NCBI GenBank assembly: GCA_047947135.1
Contig: CP170457.1
Location: 2,108,001 to 2,172,000, forward strand
Source of the DNA: Planctobacterium sp047947135
Lineage (GTDB): Bacteria > Pseudomonadota > Gammaproteobacteria > Enterobacterales > Alteromonadaceae
Length of the DNA: 64,000 bases
Direction of reading: 5' to 3'
In this document: positions 43,413-52,524 of the stretch, piece after piece
Position numbering within the stretch: position 1 is the stretch's first letter
Layout of the letters: every line of letters starts with the position of its first letter
Notes under the pieces: generated by a model
The model's database searches: none
What the model was told of the DNA's origin: nothing
What the model saw: the letters and a program-made list of their open reading frames with translations, nothing else
Position numbers and translations under genes: made by a program

Positions 43413-46085
43413 ATGGCTGATATGATGCAACCTGATCTGGATCCCCAGGAAACGCAGGAGTGGCTCGAAGCCCTTAGTGCCGTTTTAGAAGAAGAGGGTT
43501 CAGAGAGAGCCCATTTCTTATTGGAATCCTTGATAGATAAAGCGCGTAGAAGTGGTGTTCATCTACCTCACAAACCGACAACTGCCTATATCAATACTAT
43601 CCCCGCCGGTCAGGAACCGACCATGCCTGGGGATCAAACGATTGAAGCAAAAATTCGTAGCGCTATCCGTTGGAATGCCATGATGATGGTATTGCGGGGT
43701 TCGAAGAAAGATTTGGATTTAGGCGGTCACATTTCCAGTTTTGCCTCTTCAGCCATGTTATATGATGTTGGCTTCAACCATTTTTTCCGAGCGCCAAATG
43801 ACCAGGATGGTGGTGACTATCTGTTTATTCAGGGACACGTATCCCCCGGTATATATGCCCGAGCCTTCATTGAAGGTCGTTTGTCCGAAGAACAGCTAAA
43901 CAACTTCCGCCAGGAAGTCGATGGTAAAGGCATATCGTCTTATCCTCATCCGAAGCTGATGCCGGATTTCTGGCAATTCCCAACGGTATCGATGGGGCTT
44001 GGTCCAATGCAGGCCATTTACCTTGCTCGCTTCCTGCAATATCTCACGGATCGTGGCATCAAAGATTGCTCTAACCAGCGCGTCTGGTGCTTTATGGGAG
44101 ATGGTGAAGTTGATGAGCCGGAAAGCTTGGGAGCCATTGGTCTTGCATCCCGCGAAGGGCTGGATAACCTGACCTTTGTCATCAACTGTAATCTGCAGCG
44201 TTTAGACGGTCCTGTGCGTGGTAACGGCAAGATCATTCAGGAGCTCGAAGGCACGTTCCGTGGTGCTGGTTGGGAAGTATTTAAAGTCATCTGGGGACGC
44301 TACTGGGATCCACTTCTGGCACGTGATACCTCTGGCAAACTGATGCAGTTGATGAACGAAACTGTCGATGGCGAATATCAGAACTATAAAGCCAAAGGCG
44401 GGGCGTATACCCGTGAACATTTCTTTGGGAAATACCCAGAATTGAAAGAAATGGTTGCGAATATGTCTGACGAGGATATTTGGCGCTTAAACCGAGGTGG
44501 TCACGATCCAGTGAAGGTATATGCGGCTTACGATCAGGCTGTAAAAACCAAAGGCCGTCCTCAGGTCATTCTGGCTAAAACGGTAAAAGGTTACGGATTA
44601 GGCTCAGCAGGCGAAGGGAAGAACATCGCCCACAATGTTAAGAAAATGGATTTGGAAGCCGTGCGACAAACTCGCGATCGGTTCAATATTCCTATTTCGG
44701 ACGAAAAGCTGGAAGATCTGCCGTACTATAAATTTGATGAAGACAGTGAAGAAATGCGCTACTTGCGCTCTCGCCGTGAAGCATTGAAAGGTTATATGCC
44801 AAGAAGGCTGAATAATTGTAGTGAGACGCTGGAAGCGCCTCCTCTTAGCGCCTTTGACGCGGTACTTAAAGGTTCAAATGGCCGTGAAATCTCCACTACG
44901 ATGGCATTCGTTAGAGTGTTGACCGCCATGCTGAAAGACAAAAAAGTCGGCAAACGCGTGGTCCCCATTATTCCAGACGAAGCCCGTACTTTCGGTATGG
45001 AAGGGTTGTTCCGTCAGGTCGGTATTTATGCTCACGAAGGCCAGAAATACGAGCCACAGGACTCTGATCAAGTTGCCTACTACCGTGAAGATAAAAAAGG
45101 TCAGGTTCTACAGGAAGGTATTAATGAACTGGGTTCAATGGCGTCATGGTTGGCGGCAGGTACCTCTTACTCATTAAACGACCTGCCGATGATTCCGGTC
45201 TACATCTATTACTCGATGTTTGGTTTCCAACGTGTTGGGGACATGGCATGGGCCGCCGGCGACAGTCAGGCTAGAGGATTTTTAGTGGGTGGCACCGCTG
45301 GTCGAACGACACTAAACGGCGAAGGCCTACAGCATCAGGATGGTCACAGTCATATTCAGGCGAACACCATTCCAAACTGTATTACCTACGACCCGACCTA
45401 TGGTTATGAAGTCGCAGTGATAGTGCAGGACGGTATGCGTCGCATGTTCCAGGAACAGGAAAATGTGTTCTATTACCTGACGGTGATGAATGAAAACTAC
45501 GTTCAGCCTGCCATGCCGGAAGGTTCGCAAGAAGGTATCGTGAAGGGTATCTATAAGCTGGATACCAAAAAAGCCGCAAAATCTAAGTTGTCCGTCAAAC
45601 TGTTGGGTTGCGGTACGATTTTAGAACAGGTACGTGAAGCGGCTGATATGTTAAGCAGTGATTTTGGCGTAAGCGCTGAAGTGTACAGTGTCACGTCATT
45701 TAATGAATTGGGCCGTGATGGAGCAAGTGTGGAGCGACATAATATGTTGCATCCAACGGACGAACCGCAACAAGCCTACGTAACAAAAGTGTTAGAAGCC
45801 GGATTGCCGGGACCGACGATAGCGGCAACGGATTATATGAAGTCGTTTTCCGACCAGATACGTGCATTTGTCCCTGGACCCTATAAGGTGTTAGGTACTG
45901 ACGGATTTGGGCGTTCAGATAGTCGCGCCAATTTACGTCATCATTTTGAAGTGGATGCCAAGTTTATTGTTCTGGCAAGTCTGGTTGAATTGTTCAAGGC
46001 GGGTGATGTGAAAGAAAAGGTCGTGACCGACGCTTTCAAGAAATTCGATATTGATACAAATAAACCTAACCCGCTTTACGCATAA
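43413..46085 (+). CDS. aceE: Pyruvate dehydrogenase E1 component (homodimeric)
   Basis: 890 residues, as in E. coli. It decarboxylates pyruvate with thiamine diphosphate and acetylates the lipoyl groups of E2. The ThDP motif is MGDGEVDEPESLGAIGLASREGLDNLTFVINCN (starting at about residue 228), preceded by GGHISSFASSAMLYDVGFNHFFR. The C-terminal half shows TAGRTTLNGEGLQHQDGHS. aceF follows after 15 bases with a GGAGG site. Confidence 0.98.
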   Translation: MADMMQPDLDPQETQEWLEALSAVLEEEGSERAHFLLESLIDKARRSGVHLPHKPTTAYINTIPAGQEPTMPGDQTIEAKIRSAIRWNAMMMVLRGSKKDLDLGGHISSFASSAMLYDVGFNHFFRAPNDQDGGDYLFIQGHVSPGIYARAFIEGRLSEEQLNNFRQEVDGKGISSYPHPKLMPDFWQFPTVSMGLGPMQAIYLARFLQYLTDRGIKDCSNQRVWCFMGDGEVDEPESLGAIGLASREGLDNLTFVINCNLQRLDGPVRGNGKIIQELEGTFRGAGWEVFKVIWGRYWDPLLARDTSGKLMQLMNETVDGEYQNYKAKGGAYTREHFFGKYPELKEMVANMSDEDIWRLNRGGHDPVKVYAAYDQAVKTKGRPQVILAKTVKGYGLGSAGEGKNIAHNVKKMDLEAVRQTRDRFNIPISDEKLEDLPYYKFDEDSEEMRYLRSRREALKGYMPRRLNNCSETLEAPPLSAFDAVLKGSNGREISTTMAFVRVLTAMLKDKKVGKRVVPIIPDEARTFGMEGLFRQVGIYAHEGQKYEPQDSDQVAYYREDKKGQVLQEGINELGSMASWLAAGTSYSLNDLPMIPVYIYYSMFGFQRVGDMAWAAGDSQARGFLVGGTAGRTTLNGEGLQHQDGHSHIQANTIPNCITYDPTYGYEVAVIVQDGMRRMFQEQENVFYYLTVMNENYVQPAMPEGSQEGIVKGIYKLDTKKAAKSKLSVKLLGCGTILEQVREAADMLSSDFGVSAEVYSVTSFNELGRDGASVERHNMLHPTDEPQQAYVTKVLEAGLPGPTIAATDYMKSFSDQIRAFVPGPYKVLGTDGFGRSDSRANLRHHFEVDAKFIVLASLVELFKAGDVKEKVVTDAFKKFDIDTNKPNPLYA

Positions 46086-46100
46086 GGTCTGGAGGATTAA

Positions 46101-48095
46101 ATGGCAGATAATAAAGACGTTTTAGTCCCCGATGTGGGCGGTGAAGAAGTTGAAGTTATCGAAGTCTGTGTCGCCGTGGGTGATTCGGTAGAGGCTGAAG
46201 ATGCGCTGATCACCGTAGAGAGTGACAAGGCCAGTATGGATATACCGGCGCCCTTTTCAGGTACTGTAAGCGAAATTATGGTGCAGGTCGGGGATAAGGT
46301 TGCTCAGGACAAACTGATCATGAAACTGGCCGCCGGAGAGGCGCAAGCCGAACCTGCGCAGGAAGAACCTGTTAAAGAAGCTGCGACGCAACAGACGCCT
46401 GCCAGGCAGGAGTCGGGACCTACCGAGCCAGGTGAAGCCGCCGGGCAGGCTGCTTCACAGGCAACACATAGCAGTGAAATAGAAGTAACGGTGCCAGATA
46501 TTGGTGACGCAGAGAATGTTGACGTGATTGAAGTGCTGGTCGCTGAAGGTGATAGCATTGAAGCGGAAACGGGGCTTATTACGCTGGAAACAGATAAAGC
46601 GACGATGGACGTCCCTTCTCCGCAAGCCGGTACAGTGAAAAGTTTGAAAGTGAATGTTGGTGACAAAGTGTCGAAAGGCTCTTTGGTATTGATACTGGCA
46701 ATTGAAGGTTCGACGGATTCCGCCGCCTCTGATTCGGCACCAGAACCGACCCAAACAACACAGCCGGCGCCTGATGCGTCAGGTGGTTCAAGCACTATGG
46801 AAGTGACAGTGCCTGATATCGGTGATGCAACCGACGTTGATGTGATTGAAGTTTTAGTGAGTCCAGGTGATGAAATTGAAGCGGAAGCTGGTTTAATCAC
46901 ACTGGAGACAGACAAAGCCACGATGGACGTACCCGCTCCCAAAGCAGGTAAAGTAAAAGAGCTGAAGGTCAGCGTGGGTGATAAAGTATCCAAGGGTTCG
47001 TTGGTGTTGCTTTTGGAAGTGACCGAAGGTGCAGCGCCCGAAGCATCCAAAGAGTCAGCCAGCAGCACGTCGGCGAAGGCTGAGACGCCTAAATCCGACG
47101 GACCTGCGGTCAAACCACCGCCGGTACCACATCATCCTTCAGCGGGTGAAAAGCAGAAATCTGGCCACGTATACGCATCGCCATCGGTTCGTCGCTTAGC
47201 GCGAGAATTTGGTGTTGATCTGACCCAGGTTAACGGCTCTGGTCGAAAAGGGCGTATTCTTAAAGAAGATGTCCAGTCCTATGTGAAGTACGAACTTTCT
47301 CGTCCGAAAATGACACCGGGGTCGTCCGTCGCTTCTGGTAACAGTGGCGGTCTACAGGTATTGGCGCCACCAAAAGTTGATTTTAGTAAATTTGGTGAAG
47401 TGGAAGAAATTCCACTGACCCGTATTCAGAAAATCTCTGGGCCGAATTTGCATCGTAACTGGGTAACGATTCCACATGTAACCCAGTTCGAAGATGCTGA
47501 TATCACTGAATTAGAAAAATTCCGCAAAGACCAAAATGCACTGGCTGAGAAACAGAAGCTGGGTGTGAAAATCACGCCACTGGTATTTATTATGAAAGCC
47601 GCGGCTAGTGCTTTGCAGGCTTACCCGGTATTTAATTCATCACTATCTGAATCCGGTGAATCACTGATTCAGAAAAAGTATTTTCATATCGGTATTGCGG
47701 TAGACACTCCCGGAGGGTTAGTGGTACCAGTGGTACGCGACGTCGATAAGAAAGGTATTTACGAGTTGTCGACTGAATTAATGGAAATCTCTAAAAAGGC
47801 ACGAGATGGAAAACTCAAAGCCGCCGATATGCAGGGCAGTTGTTTTACTATCTCCAGTCTTGGTGGTATTGGTGGTACGGCGTTTACACCGATTGTGAAT
47901 GCACCAGACGTTGCCATTCTTGGGGTGTCGCGTAGCGATATGAAACCTAAATGGAATGGCAAAGAGTTTGAACCTCGTCTAACGTTACCGTTATCACTGT
48001 CATACGATCACCGAGTGATTGACGGTGCAGTTGCGGCGAGATTCGCGGTGCACCTAAGTCAGGTATTAGGGGATATTCGTCGATTGATATTGTAA
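46101..48095 (+). CDS. aceF: Dihydrolipoyllysine acetyltransferase (E2), three lipoyl domains
   Basis: 664 residues. Three lipoyl domains (~2-75, ~123-197, ~232-305) carry ESDKASMD (Lys43) and two copies of ETDKATMD, joined by Ala/Pro-rich linkers. A peripheral-subunit-binding domain (YASPSVRRLAREFGVDLTQVNGSGRKGRILKEDV) and the catalytic domain with the HRVIDGA active-site motif follow. It forms the core of the pyruvate dehydrogenase complex. The second and third lipoyl repeats are very alike, as is usual, which creates long antisense open frames that are not genes. Confidence 0.98.
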   Translation: MADNKDVLVPDVGGEEVEVIEVCVAVGDSVEAEDALITVESDKASMDIPAPFSGTVSEIMVQVGDKVAQDKLIMKLAAGEAQAEPAQEEPVKEAATQQTPARQESGPTEPGEAAGQAASQATHSSEIEVTVPDIGDAENVDVIEVLVAEGDSIEAETGLITLETDKATMDVPSPQAGTVKSLKVNVGDKVSKGSLVLILAIEGSTDSAASDSAPEPTQTTQPAPDASGGSSTMEVTVPDIGDATDVDVIEVLVSPGDEIEAEAGLITLETDKATMDVPAPKAGKVKELKVSVGDKVSKGSLVLLLEVTEGAAPEASKESASSTSAKAETPKSDGPAVKPPPVPHHPSAGEKQKSGHVYASPSVRRLAREFGVDLTQVNGSGRKGRILKEDVQSYVKYELSRPKMTPGSSVASGNSGGLQVLAPPKVDFSKFGEVEEIPLTRIQKISGPNLHRNWVTIPHVTQFEDADITELEKFRKDQNALAEKQKLGVKITPLVFIMKAAASALQAYPVFNSSLSESGESLIQKKYFHIGIAVDTPGGLVVPVVRDVDKKGIYELSTELMEISKKARDGKLKAADMQGSCFTISSLGGIGGTAFTPIVNAPDVAILGVSRSDMKPKWNGKEFEPRLTLPLSLSYDHRVIDGAVAARFAVHLSQVLGDIRRLIL

Positions 48096-48126
48096 TCAAT
48101 CAATTCGACACTATGTTGCAGACAGA

Positions 48127-48154
48127 AAAGGCAGGAAATTGCATTCCTGCCTTT
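48127..48154 (+). terminator. Terminator between aceF and lpdA
   Basis: AAAGGCAGGAA (48127-48137) and TTCCTGCCTTT (48144-48154): perfect 11-bp stem, six-base loop, short T run. lpdA then has a 210-base upstream region and probably its own promoter. No gene lies in 48155-48366. Confidence 0.8.
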
Positions 48155-48366
48155 ACCGAAACAACAAGGCTGGTAAAATCCCGGCCGAGAAAGTTTAGAG
48201 CAAAGTTAAAGCATGATTAACTAAGTTTTATCCGAAAGTATTGTGACGCATTCATGTCATATAAATCGACATGGCACTCGCCTCCAAGGGATGCACGCCA
48301 AGTACTTTGTGATGAATTAGTTAGGAACTGATATTTAGAACATCAAAGAAAAATTAGAGGTCACCC

Positions 48367-49788
48367 ATGAGCGATATGAAAACTCAGCTGGTAGTGCTGG
48401 GCGCCGGCCCCGGCGGTTATTCTGCAGCATTTCGTGCAGCAGATTTAGGGATTGAAACCGTTATTGTTGACGCCCGTGAAACGCTTGGCGGAGTCTGCTT
48501 AAACGTTGGTTGTATTCCGTCCAAAGCATTGTTGCACGTTGCGAAAGTAATTGACGATGCCAAAGATATGGCCGCACATGGCGTGAGCTTTGGTGAGCCA
48601 AAAATTGATTTAGATAAGGTACGCGGCTGGAAAGACAGTGTTGTTGGACAACTGACTAAAGGTTTGTCTGGCATGTCTAAAATGCGCAAAGTGAAGCACG
48701 TACAGGGTTATGGCAAATTTACTGGCAGTAACAAGCTGGAAGTAGAAGGTAAAGACGGTAAAACGACCATTACTTTTGAAAACGCCATCATTGCGGCAGG
48801 ATCTGAGCCAGTCCAATTACCATTCATTCCCCATGATGACGAGCGCGTAATAGATTCTACCGGTGCGCTGGAAATGAAAGATATCCCAGAGAAAATGCTG
48901 GTATTGGGTGGTGGTATCATCGGTCTGGAAATGGGTACGGTTTATCGTGCACTGGGAAGTCAGATTGATGTGGTTGAGTTCCTTGATCAGCTTATCCCAG
49001 CTGCGGATAAAGACATTATCAAGGTTTACCAGAAGTACGTTAAAGATAAATTTAACGTGATGTTACAAACCAAAGTCACGGCGGTTGAAGCCAAAAAAGA
49101 CGGTCTGTATGTGACGTTTGAAGGGAAGCAAGCGCCGGCGGAACCCGTGCGCTATGACAAAGTGCTGGTAGCTGTTGGTCGTCGTCCAAATGGCAGTTTG
49201 CTGGATGCTGACAAAGCAGGCGTTAAAGTAAATGAGCAGGGCTTTATTGAAGTTGATAAACAAATGCGTACTAACGTTTCCAATATTTACGCTATCGGTG
49301 ATTTGGTCGGTCAACCAATGTTGGCTCACAAAGCGGTTCACGAAGGTCATGTGGCTGCAGAAGTCATTTCAGGCATGAAGCATTATTTCGATCCGCGTTG
49401 TATTCCTTCTGTTGCTTATACTGATCCAGAAGTAGCCTGGGTTGGTATCACCGAAAAAGAAGCCAAGGAGCAGGGTGTTAAGGTTGAAACAGCGACATTC
49501 CCTTGGGCCGCTTCTGGTCGTGCCATTGCATCTGGACGTACTGAAGGTATGACCAAACTGATTTTCGACAAAGAAACCCATCGTGTCCTTGGTGGCGCAA
49601 TTGTGGGTATCAATGCCGGAGAAATGTTGGGTGAAATTGGTTTAGCGGTAGAAATGGGCGCAGATGCAGAGGACGTGGCACTAACCGTTCATGCTCACCC
49701 AACCCTGAACGAATCCATTGGTTTAGCAGCGGAAATCTACGAAGGGTCGATTACCGATCTACCCAATCCCAAAGCTAAGAAAAAGTAA
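48367..49788 (+). CDS. lpdA: Dihydrolipoamide dehydrogenase (E3)
   Basis: 473 residues. The FAD motif VLGAGPGGYSAAFRAADLG is at the N-terminus, the redox disulfide in GGVCLNVGCIPSKALLH, the NAD motif in VLGGGIIGLEMGTVYRALG and the C-terminal catalytic His/Glu in HAHPTLNESIG. It reoxidises lipoyl groups for the pyruvate and 2-oxoglutarate complexes. An AGAGGTC site precedes the ATG. Its original terminator has been split by an IS4 element 14 bases after the stop. Confidence 0.98.
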   Translation: MSDMKTQLVVLGAGPGGYSAAFRAADLGIETVIVDARETLGGVCLNVGCIPSKALLHVAKVIDDAKDMAAHGVSFGEPKIDLDKVRGWKDSVVGQLTKGLSGMSKMRKVKHVQGYGKFTGSNKLEVEGKDGKTTITFENAIIAAGSEPVQLPFIPHDDERVIDSTGALEMKDIPEKMLVLGGGIIGLEMGTVYRALGSQIDVVEFLDQLIPAADKDIIKVYQKYVKDKFNVMLQTKVTAVEAKKDGLYVTFEGKQAPAEPVRYDKVLVAVGRRPNGSLLDADKAGVKVNEQGFIEVDKQMRTNVSNIYAIGDLVGQPMLAHKAVHEGHVAAEVISGMKHYFDPRCIPSVAYTDPEVAWVGITEKEAKEQGVKVETATFPWAASGRAIASGRTEGMTKLIFDKETHRVLGGAIVGINAGEMLGEIGLAVEMGADAEDVALTVHAHPTLNESIGLAAEIYEGSITDLPNPKAKKK

Positions 49789-49801
49789 CTATCAACAAAA
49801 G

Positions 49802-49823
49802 AAAAAACCGCGCTCATCATGCG
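49802..49823 (+). terminator. Left half of the lpdA terminator, interrupted by the IS
   Basis: AAAAAACCGCGC (49802-49813) plus loop TCATCAT and GCG. Its partner GCGCGGTTTTTT lies beyond the IS at 51248-51259. Without the IS the two halves form a 12-bp stem with a seven-base loop and a T run, an ideal terminator. Confidence 0.85.
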
Positions 49824-49824
49824 T

Positions 49825-49860
49825 AATGCCGTTCACTTAAGGTGAGCGGCATTTCTTTTT
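49825..49860 (+). terminator. Terminator-like hairpin at the IS left end
   Basis: AATGCCGTTCAC (49825-49836) and GTGAGCGGCATT (49842-49853), one G-T pair, loop TTAAG, then TTTCTTTTT. Read on the plus strand it can stop transcripts coming from lpdA, replacing the terminator the IS broke. It overlaps the transposase stop codon and the inverted repeat. Confidence 0.7.
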
Positions 49861-51158
49861 CTGGCGATAGGGTATCGGTTTTTCGATGCTTTTAAGCATC
49901 GTGGATAGCTCCTTTCTCGTCGCCCCTCCAGTTTAAATTGGGCGGCATTCCTTTCAATATCCAAAACAATCCTGGGCACATTGCCCGGTGCATAGAGCGG
50001 CATCATGGTTAATGTATGTATAATGTGGGATGACGCATCGCGGAAGCTCAGCTGATTTGGAAACACCCCTTGTAGTGAATGAGCCATAAGAATCATTTTG
50101 TATCGGATAAGATTATAGGCTAACAGAACGCCCCATAATTCCTGAACGATAAGCTCAGGGGTGTTACTACGCAAGGTAAAACGATTCTCCAGCATGTGCT
50201 GTTTCATTTCACGGTAGCCCAGTTCGATTTCCCAACGATGAGAATACAAGTCAACAATTTCAGCGGCCGGATACGCCATACAGTCTGTCATTGAAGTCAA
50301 TATCTGGACGGTTTTACCTTTAATGGTTTTGGTTAACAGCCTGGCCTCGATAGTTTGTGGTAAATGAGAGCGACGCTTTCGGGATTGAGGTGTGGTATGC
50401 AATCGAATCAGCATATCTTGTTTTCCCATCCGCTGTATCACTTCATATTGAGTGCCTTTTTTCAGCGGAAGTAACCAGTGAGTATTCGTTCCTTTTGTAT
50501 GCCAGTCATGAAGCAGCCCCAAAGAATAAAATCCTTTATCAAACAGTGTCAGGCTATTGTCTGGTATCGTTTCAATCAACTTCGACGCCAGGTTCATTTC
50601 ATTTTCTGCCACGCTGTCGAACGCACTATTCAGTATCAGGTGACTGCTTAGCTCCATCATGCACACCATGCGTACCTGAGGATAGGCCGCTTCATAGGAT
50701 TTATTAGCGGTTCGGGCAAATGCTTCACTATTGGCAGGGGTATCTGGTGTACGCCAGACCACACCATCAACACCGTATAGGGATAAGCCACACCACTGAG
50801 GATGTTCAGCACGCTGATGCCAACGATTTGCCGACAGATGAAATGCATCTTTGACGACTTCAGAGCCTAACTTTTTCCTGGCCTGCGTCACGGCACTACG
50901 AGCTACATAATCAACATCTTGTGGTAAAACAATATCCAGCTTGTTGATCAACTGACGAACAGATTCAGTTCTGAATAACGACATGCCTATCACTGCCCAA
51001 ATCATCGCATCCATTGGCAGCTTGCGTTTACGCAGAGTGGCAACGCCATTAGAGGCAAGGCAAGACTCGATAATATCTGAGTCTAAAATATCTGCCAGAC
51101 AACGAAACTCAGTGAGACGATTGATTGAGGTACGCGCGAGGGCTTCTGAAAGCTCCAT
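49833..51158 (-). CDS. IS4-family transposase
   Basis: 441 residues from the ATG at 51158, matching the length of E. coli IS4 transposase; an in-frame ATG at 51185 lies inside a terminator-like hairpin and is less likely. DDE residues fit YGVDGVVWRTPDT, LFDKGFYSLGLL and YSHRWEIELGYREMK (the YREK signature of the IS4 family). Conserved context includes LRKRKLPMDAMIW, AVTQARKKLGSE and ELWGVLLAYNLIRY. It acts by cut-and-paste transposition on the 18-bp ends. No frameshift or stop is seen. Confidence 0.95.
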   Translation of the reverse strand: MELSEALARTSINRLTEFRCLADILDSDIIESCLASNGVATLRKRKLPMDAMIWAVIGMSLFRTESVRQLINKLDIVLPQDVDYVARSAVTQARKKLGSEVVKDAFHLSANRWHQRAEHPQWCGLSLYGVDGVVWRTPDTPANSEAFARTANKSYEAAYPQVRMVCMMELSSHLILNSAFDSVAENEMNLASKLIETIPDNSLTLFDKGFYSLGLLHDWHTKGTNTHWLLPLKKGTQYEVIQRMGKQDMLIRLHTTPQSRKRRSHLPQTIEARLLTKTIKGKTVQILTSMTDCMAYPAAEIVDLYSHRWEIELGYREMKQHMLENRFTLRSNTPELIVQELWGVLLAYNLIRYKMILMAHSLQGVFPNQLSFRDASSHIIHTLTMMPLYAPGNVPRIVLDIERNAAQFKLEGRRERSYPRCLKASKNRYPIARKRNAAHLK

Positions 51159-51162
51159 AAAA

Positions 51163-51193
51163 AAATCCGATGACCTTACGATCATCGGATTTT
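51163..51193 (-). promoter_or_regulatory. Hairpin ahead of the transposase start, blocking read-through
   Basis: AAAATCCGATGA (51163-51174) and TCATCGGATTTT (51182-51193): perfect 12-bp stem with an eight-base loop. On the minus strand it is followed by seven T immediately before the transposase ATG at 51158. Transcripts entering from outside would end or hide the start codon here. Confidence 0.65.
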
Positions 51194-51292
51194 GATCTTC
51201 TTATACCGAATGTCAACTTCTTAACTGATCGGCATTACGCTCATCATGCGCGGTTTTTTTAGACCTCGCAAAAAATAAATTATACTCAGTAT

Positions 51293-51312
51293 ATTCATTC
51301 ATTCATTCATTC
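51293..51312 (+). repeat. Five copies of ATTC in the promoter region of the next gene
   Basis: (ATTC)5 at 51293-51312, 12 bases before the GTG start at 51325. Slippage here would change promoter or ribosome-site spacing. Confidence 0.7.
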
Positions 51313-51324
51313 TGAATTCCGTCT

Positions 51325-52182
51325 GTGCGTATAACGTTTTTCTTATTCGTCTATTGTATCTGGTCAGTTGCTCTGCTGGCAGACCCGCATTTGCCTGATG
51401 AATCTCGCATAGTACGTATCAACAGTGCACAGCAAGAACACCAGCCCAGTCATGATTATTTTGTTGGCTTGATCAAGGCTGCACTGCACAATAAGAACTA
51501 TGAATTGGTAATCGCAGATGGCCCAAATGAAGGTCGGGCATTTAAACTATTAGCGACAGGTGAATATTTCGATTTGTTATGGTCAGCGGCCTCACCTGAG
51601 CGAGACGAGGATCATATCAAGATAGATATTCCTTTGTTTAAGGGAGGGCTGGGGATCAGAGGCGCAGTTATCCGTAGGGACTTTGAGGAACAGTATGCTA
51701 AAACATCAACGTTTATAAAGTTTAAGAGCTACGTGTCCTGTCAGGGGAGTCACTGGCCTGATGCGGATATCTTTGAATCTTCACAATTGCCTGTAATTCG
51801 TGTTGTACAATTTAAATCAATGCTGGAGATGGTTGACAAAGGTCGGTGCGACCTGCTGCCGTTGAGCATATTTGAAGGGGCAGCAGAACTGGCGGCCTGG
51901 AATCAAGCTTACCCCCATTTGGTATTCAGTACCGATACATTAATTCGCTATAAACTCACGATGCATTTTTATGTTAATTCAGCAAGGCCTGAGCTGGCTT
52001 CAAATTTACGTAATGGCTTGATTTCGATGATGGAGTCCGGGGAATTTGTCGCTTACATGCAAAACCATCATCTCACCGAAAATGCGTTTCCGCTGAACCA
52101 ATACTCTGCCTCAAATATTATCACTTTGAATATGGGTCATCAGATCGGTGATGACTGGATATTTTCCATGGGCATTGACTGA
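51325..52182 (+). CDS. Periplasmic solute-binding-like protein (family 3-like)
   Basis: 285 residues, GTG start at 51325. A signal peptide (residues ~1-19, ending LLA) is followed by a fold like the amino-acid-binding domain: INSAQQEHQPSHDYFVGLIKAALHNKNYELV, LLWSAASPERDE, KFKSYVSCQGSHWPD, MLEMVDKGRCDLLPLSIFE. Marine gammaproteobacteria carry many such stand-alone proteins without transporter genes; some may act as sensors. No ABC genes adjoin. No strong ribosome site is visible, so the start is uncertain. It became the neighbour of lpdA through the IS only; its own promoter should lie near 51260-51290. Confidence 0.75.
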   Translation: MRITFFLFVYCIWSVALLADPHLPDESRIVRINSAQQEHQPSHDYFVGLIKAALHNKNYELVIADGPNEGRAFKLLATGEYFDLLWSAASPERDEDHIKIDIPLFKGGLGIRGAVIRRDFEEQYAKTSTFIKFKSYVSCQGSHWPDADIFESSQLPVIRVVQFKSMLEMVDKGRCDLLPLSIFEGAAELAAWNQAYPHLVFSTDTLIRYKLTMHFYVNSARPELASNLRNGLISMMESGEFVAYMQNHHLTENAFPLNQYSASNIITLNMGHQIGDDWIFSMGID

Positions 52183-52199
52183 TTTGGTGATGTTCAGGG

Positions 52200-52379
52200 T
52201 TACTTTAAGTTTGGGTTGAGTGCCGCCAAATACGAAAGTACTTTGGCTTCCTGTTCCGGGTTTTGTGCATATTCCAGTGGTGTCTTATTATTGAAGGTTC
52301 GACAAGGAGTCTCCAGCCATGCCTTTGTTAATCTGGCATCATGAAAATAGCCCATGGCGGCAGCCCGAATTTTTTCCAC
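52200..52379 (-). CDS. Small MbcA/ParS/Xre-type toxin-binding domain protein
   Basis: 59 residues, GTG start at 52379 with GAGG placed six bases before it. The sequence (AWLETPCRTFNNKTPLEYAQ ... EAKVLSYLAALN) fits the C-terminal domain of MbcA/ParS/Xre antitoxins (DUF2384), where the W-L-x-T-P and K-T-P-L-E-Y segments are conserved. The usual N-terminal Xre DNA-binding part is absent, and no RES-type toxin gene is adjacent, so it is a stand-alone domain or a remnant. It fills most of the gap between its two plus-strand neighbours. Confidence 0.65.
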   Translation of the reverse strand: MEKIRAAAMGYFHDARLTKAWLETPCRTFNNKTPLEYAQNPEQEAKVLSYLAALNPNLK

Positions 52380-52524
52380 ATGTCACCTCATTCAAAAACG
52401 TCGCAATAAGGGTAGACAAAAATGACCTGCAATAAAAGTGTCGGGTCGGAATCGCAGTGCAATAGCCATACATTGTGATTGGTATTACTTGCGCTTCTAG
52501 GGATGTGCCGCTATAAACCCAGAT

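Larger units (their letters stand above)
49824..51237 (-). mobile_element. IS4-group insertion sequence, complete
   Basis: 1414 bp. Terminal inverted repeats are TAATGCCGTTCACTTAAG at the left and, read inward from the right, TAATGCCGATCAGTTAAG (16 of 18 identical). From memory these match the ends of E. coli IS4. Target duplication CGCTCATCATGCG (13 bp) is at 49811-49823 and 51238-51250. One intact transposase gene fills the element on the minus strand. Intact ends, ORF and duplication indicate a recent insertion. Confidence 0.93.

Noticed and set aside
46304..47113. 269-codon open frame antisense to aceF
   Set aside because: It lies opposite the three repeated lipoyl domains and Ala/Pro linkers; biased codons there keep the antisense frame open. 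No start signal or family.
49814..51247. Alternative IS borders with ends GCGTAATGCC and a 7-bp duplication TCATCAT
   Set aside because: The palindromic target makes both readings possible, but the 18-bp ends starting TAATGCC and a duplication of 11-13 bp fit IS4 as I know it.
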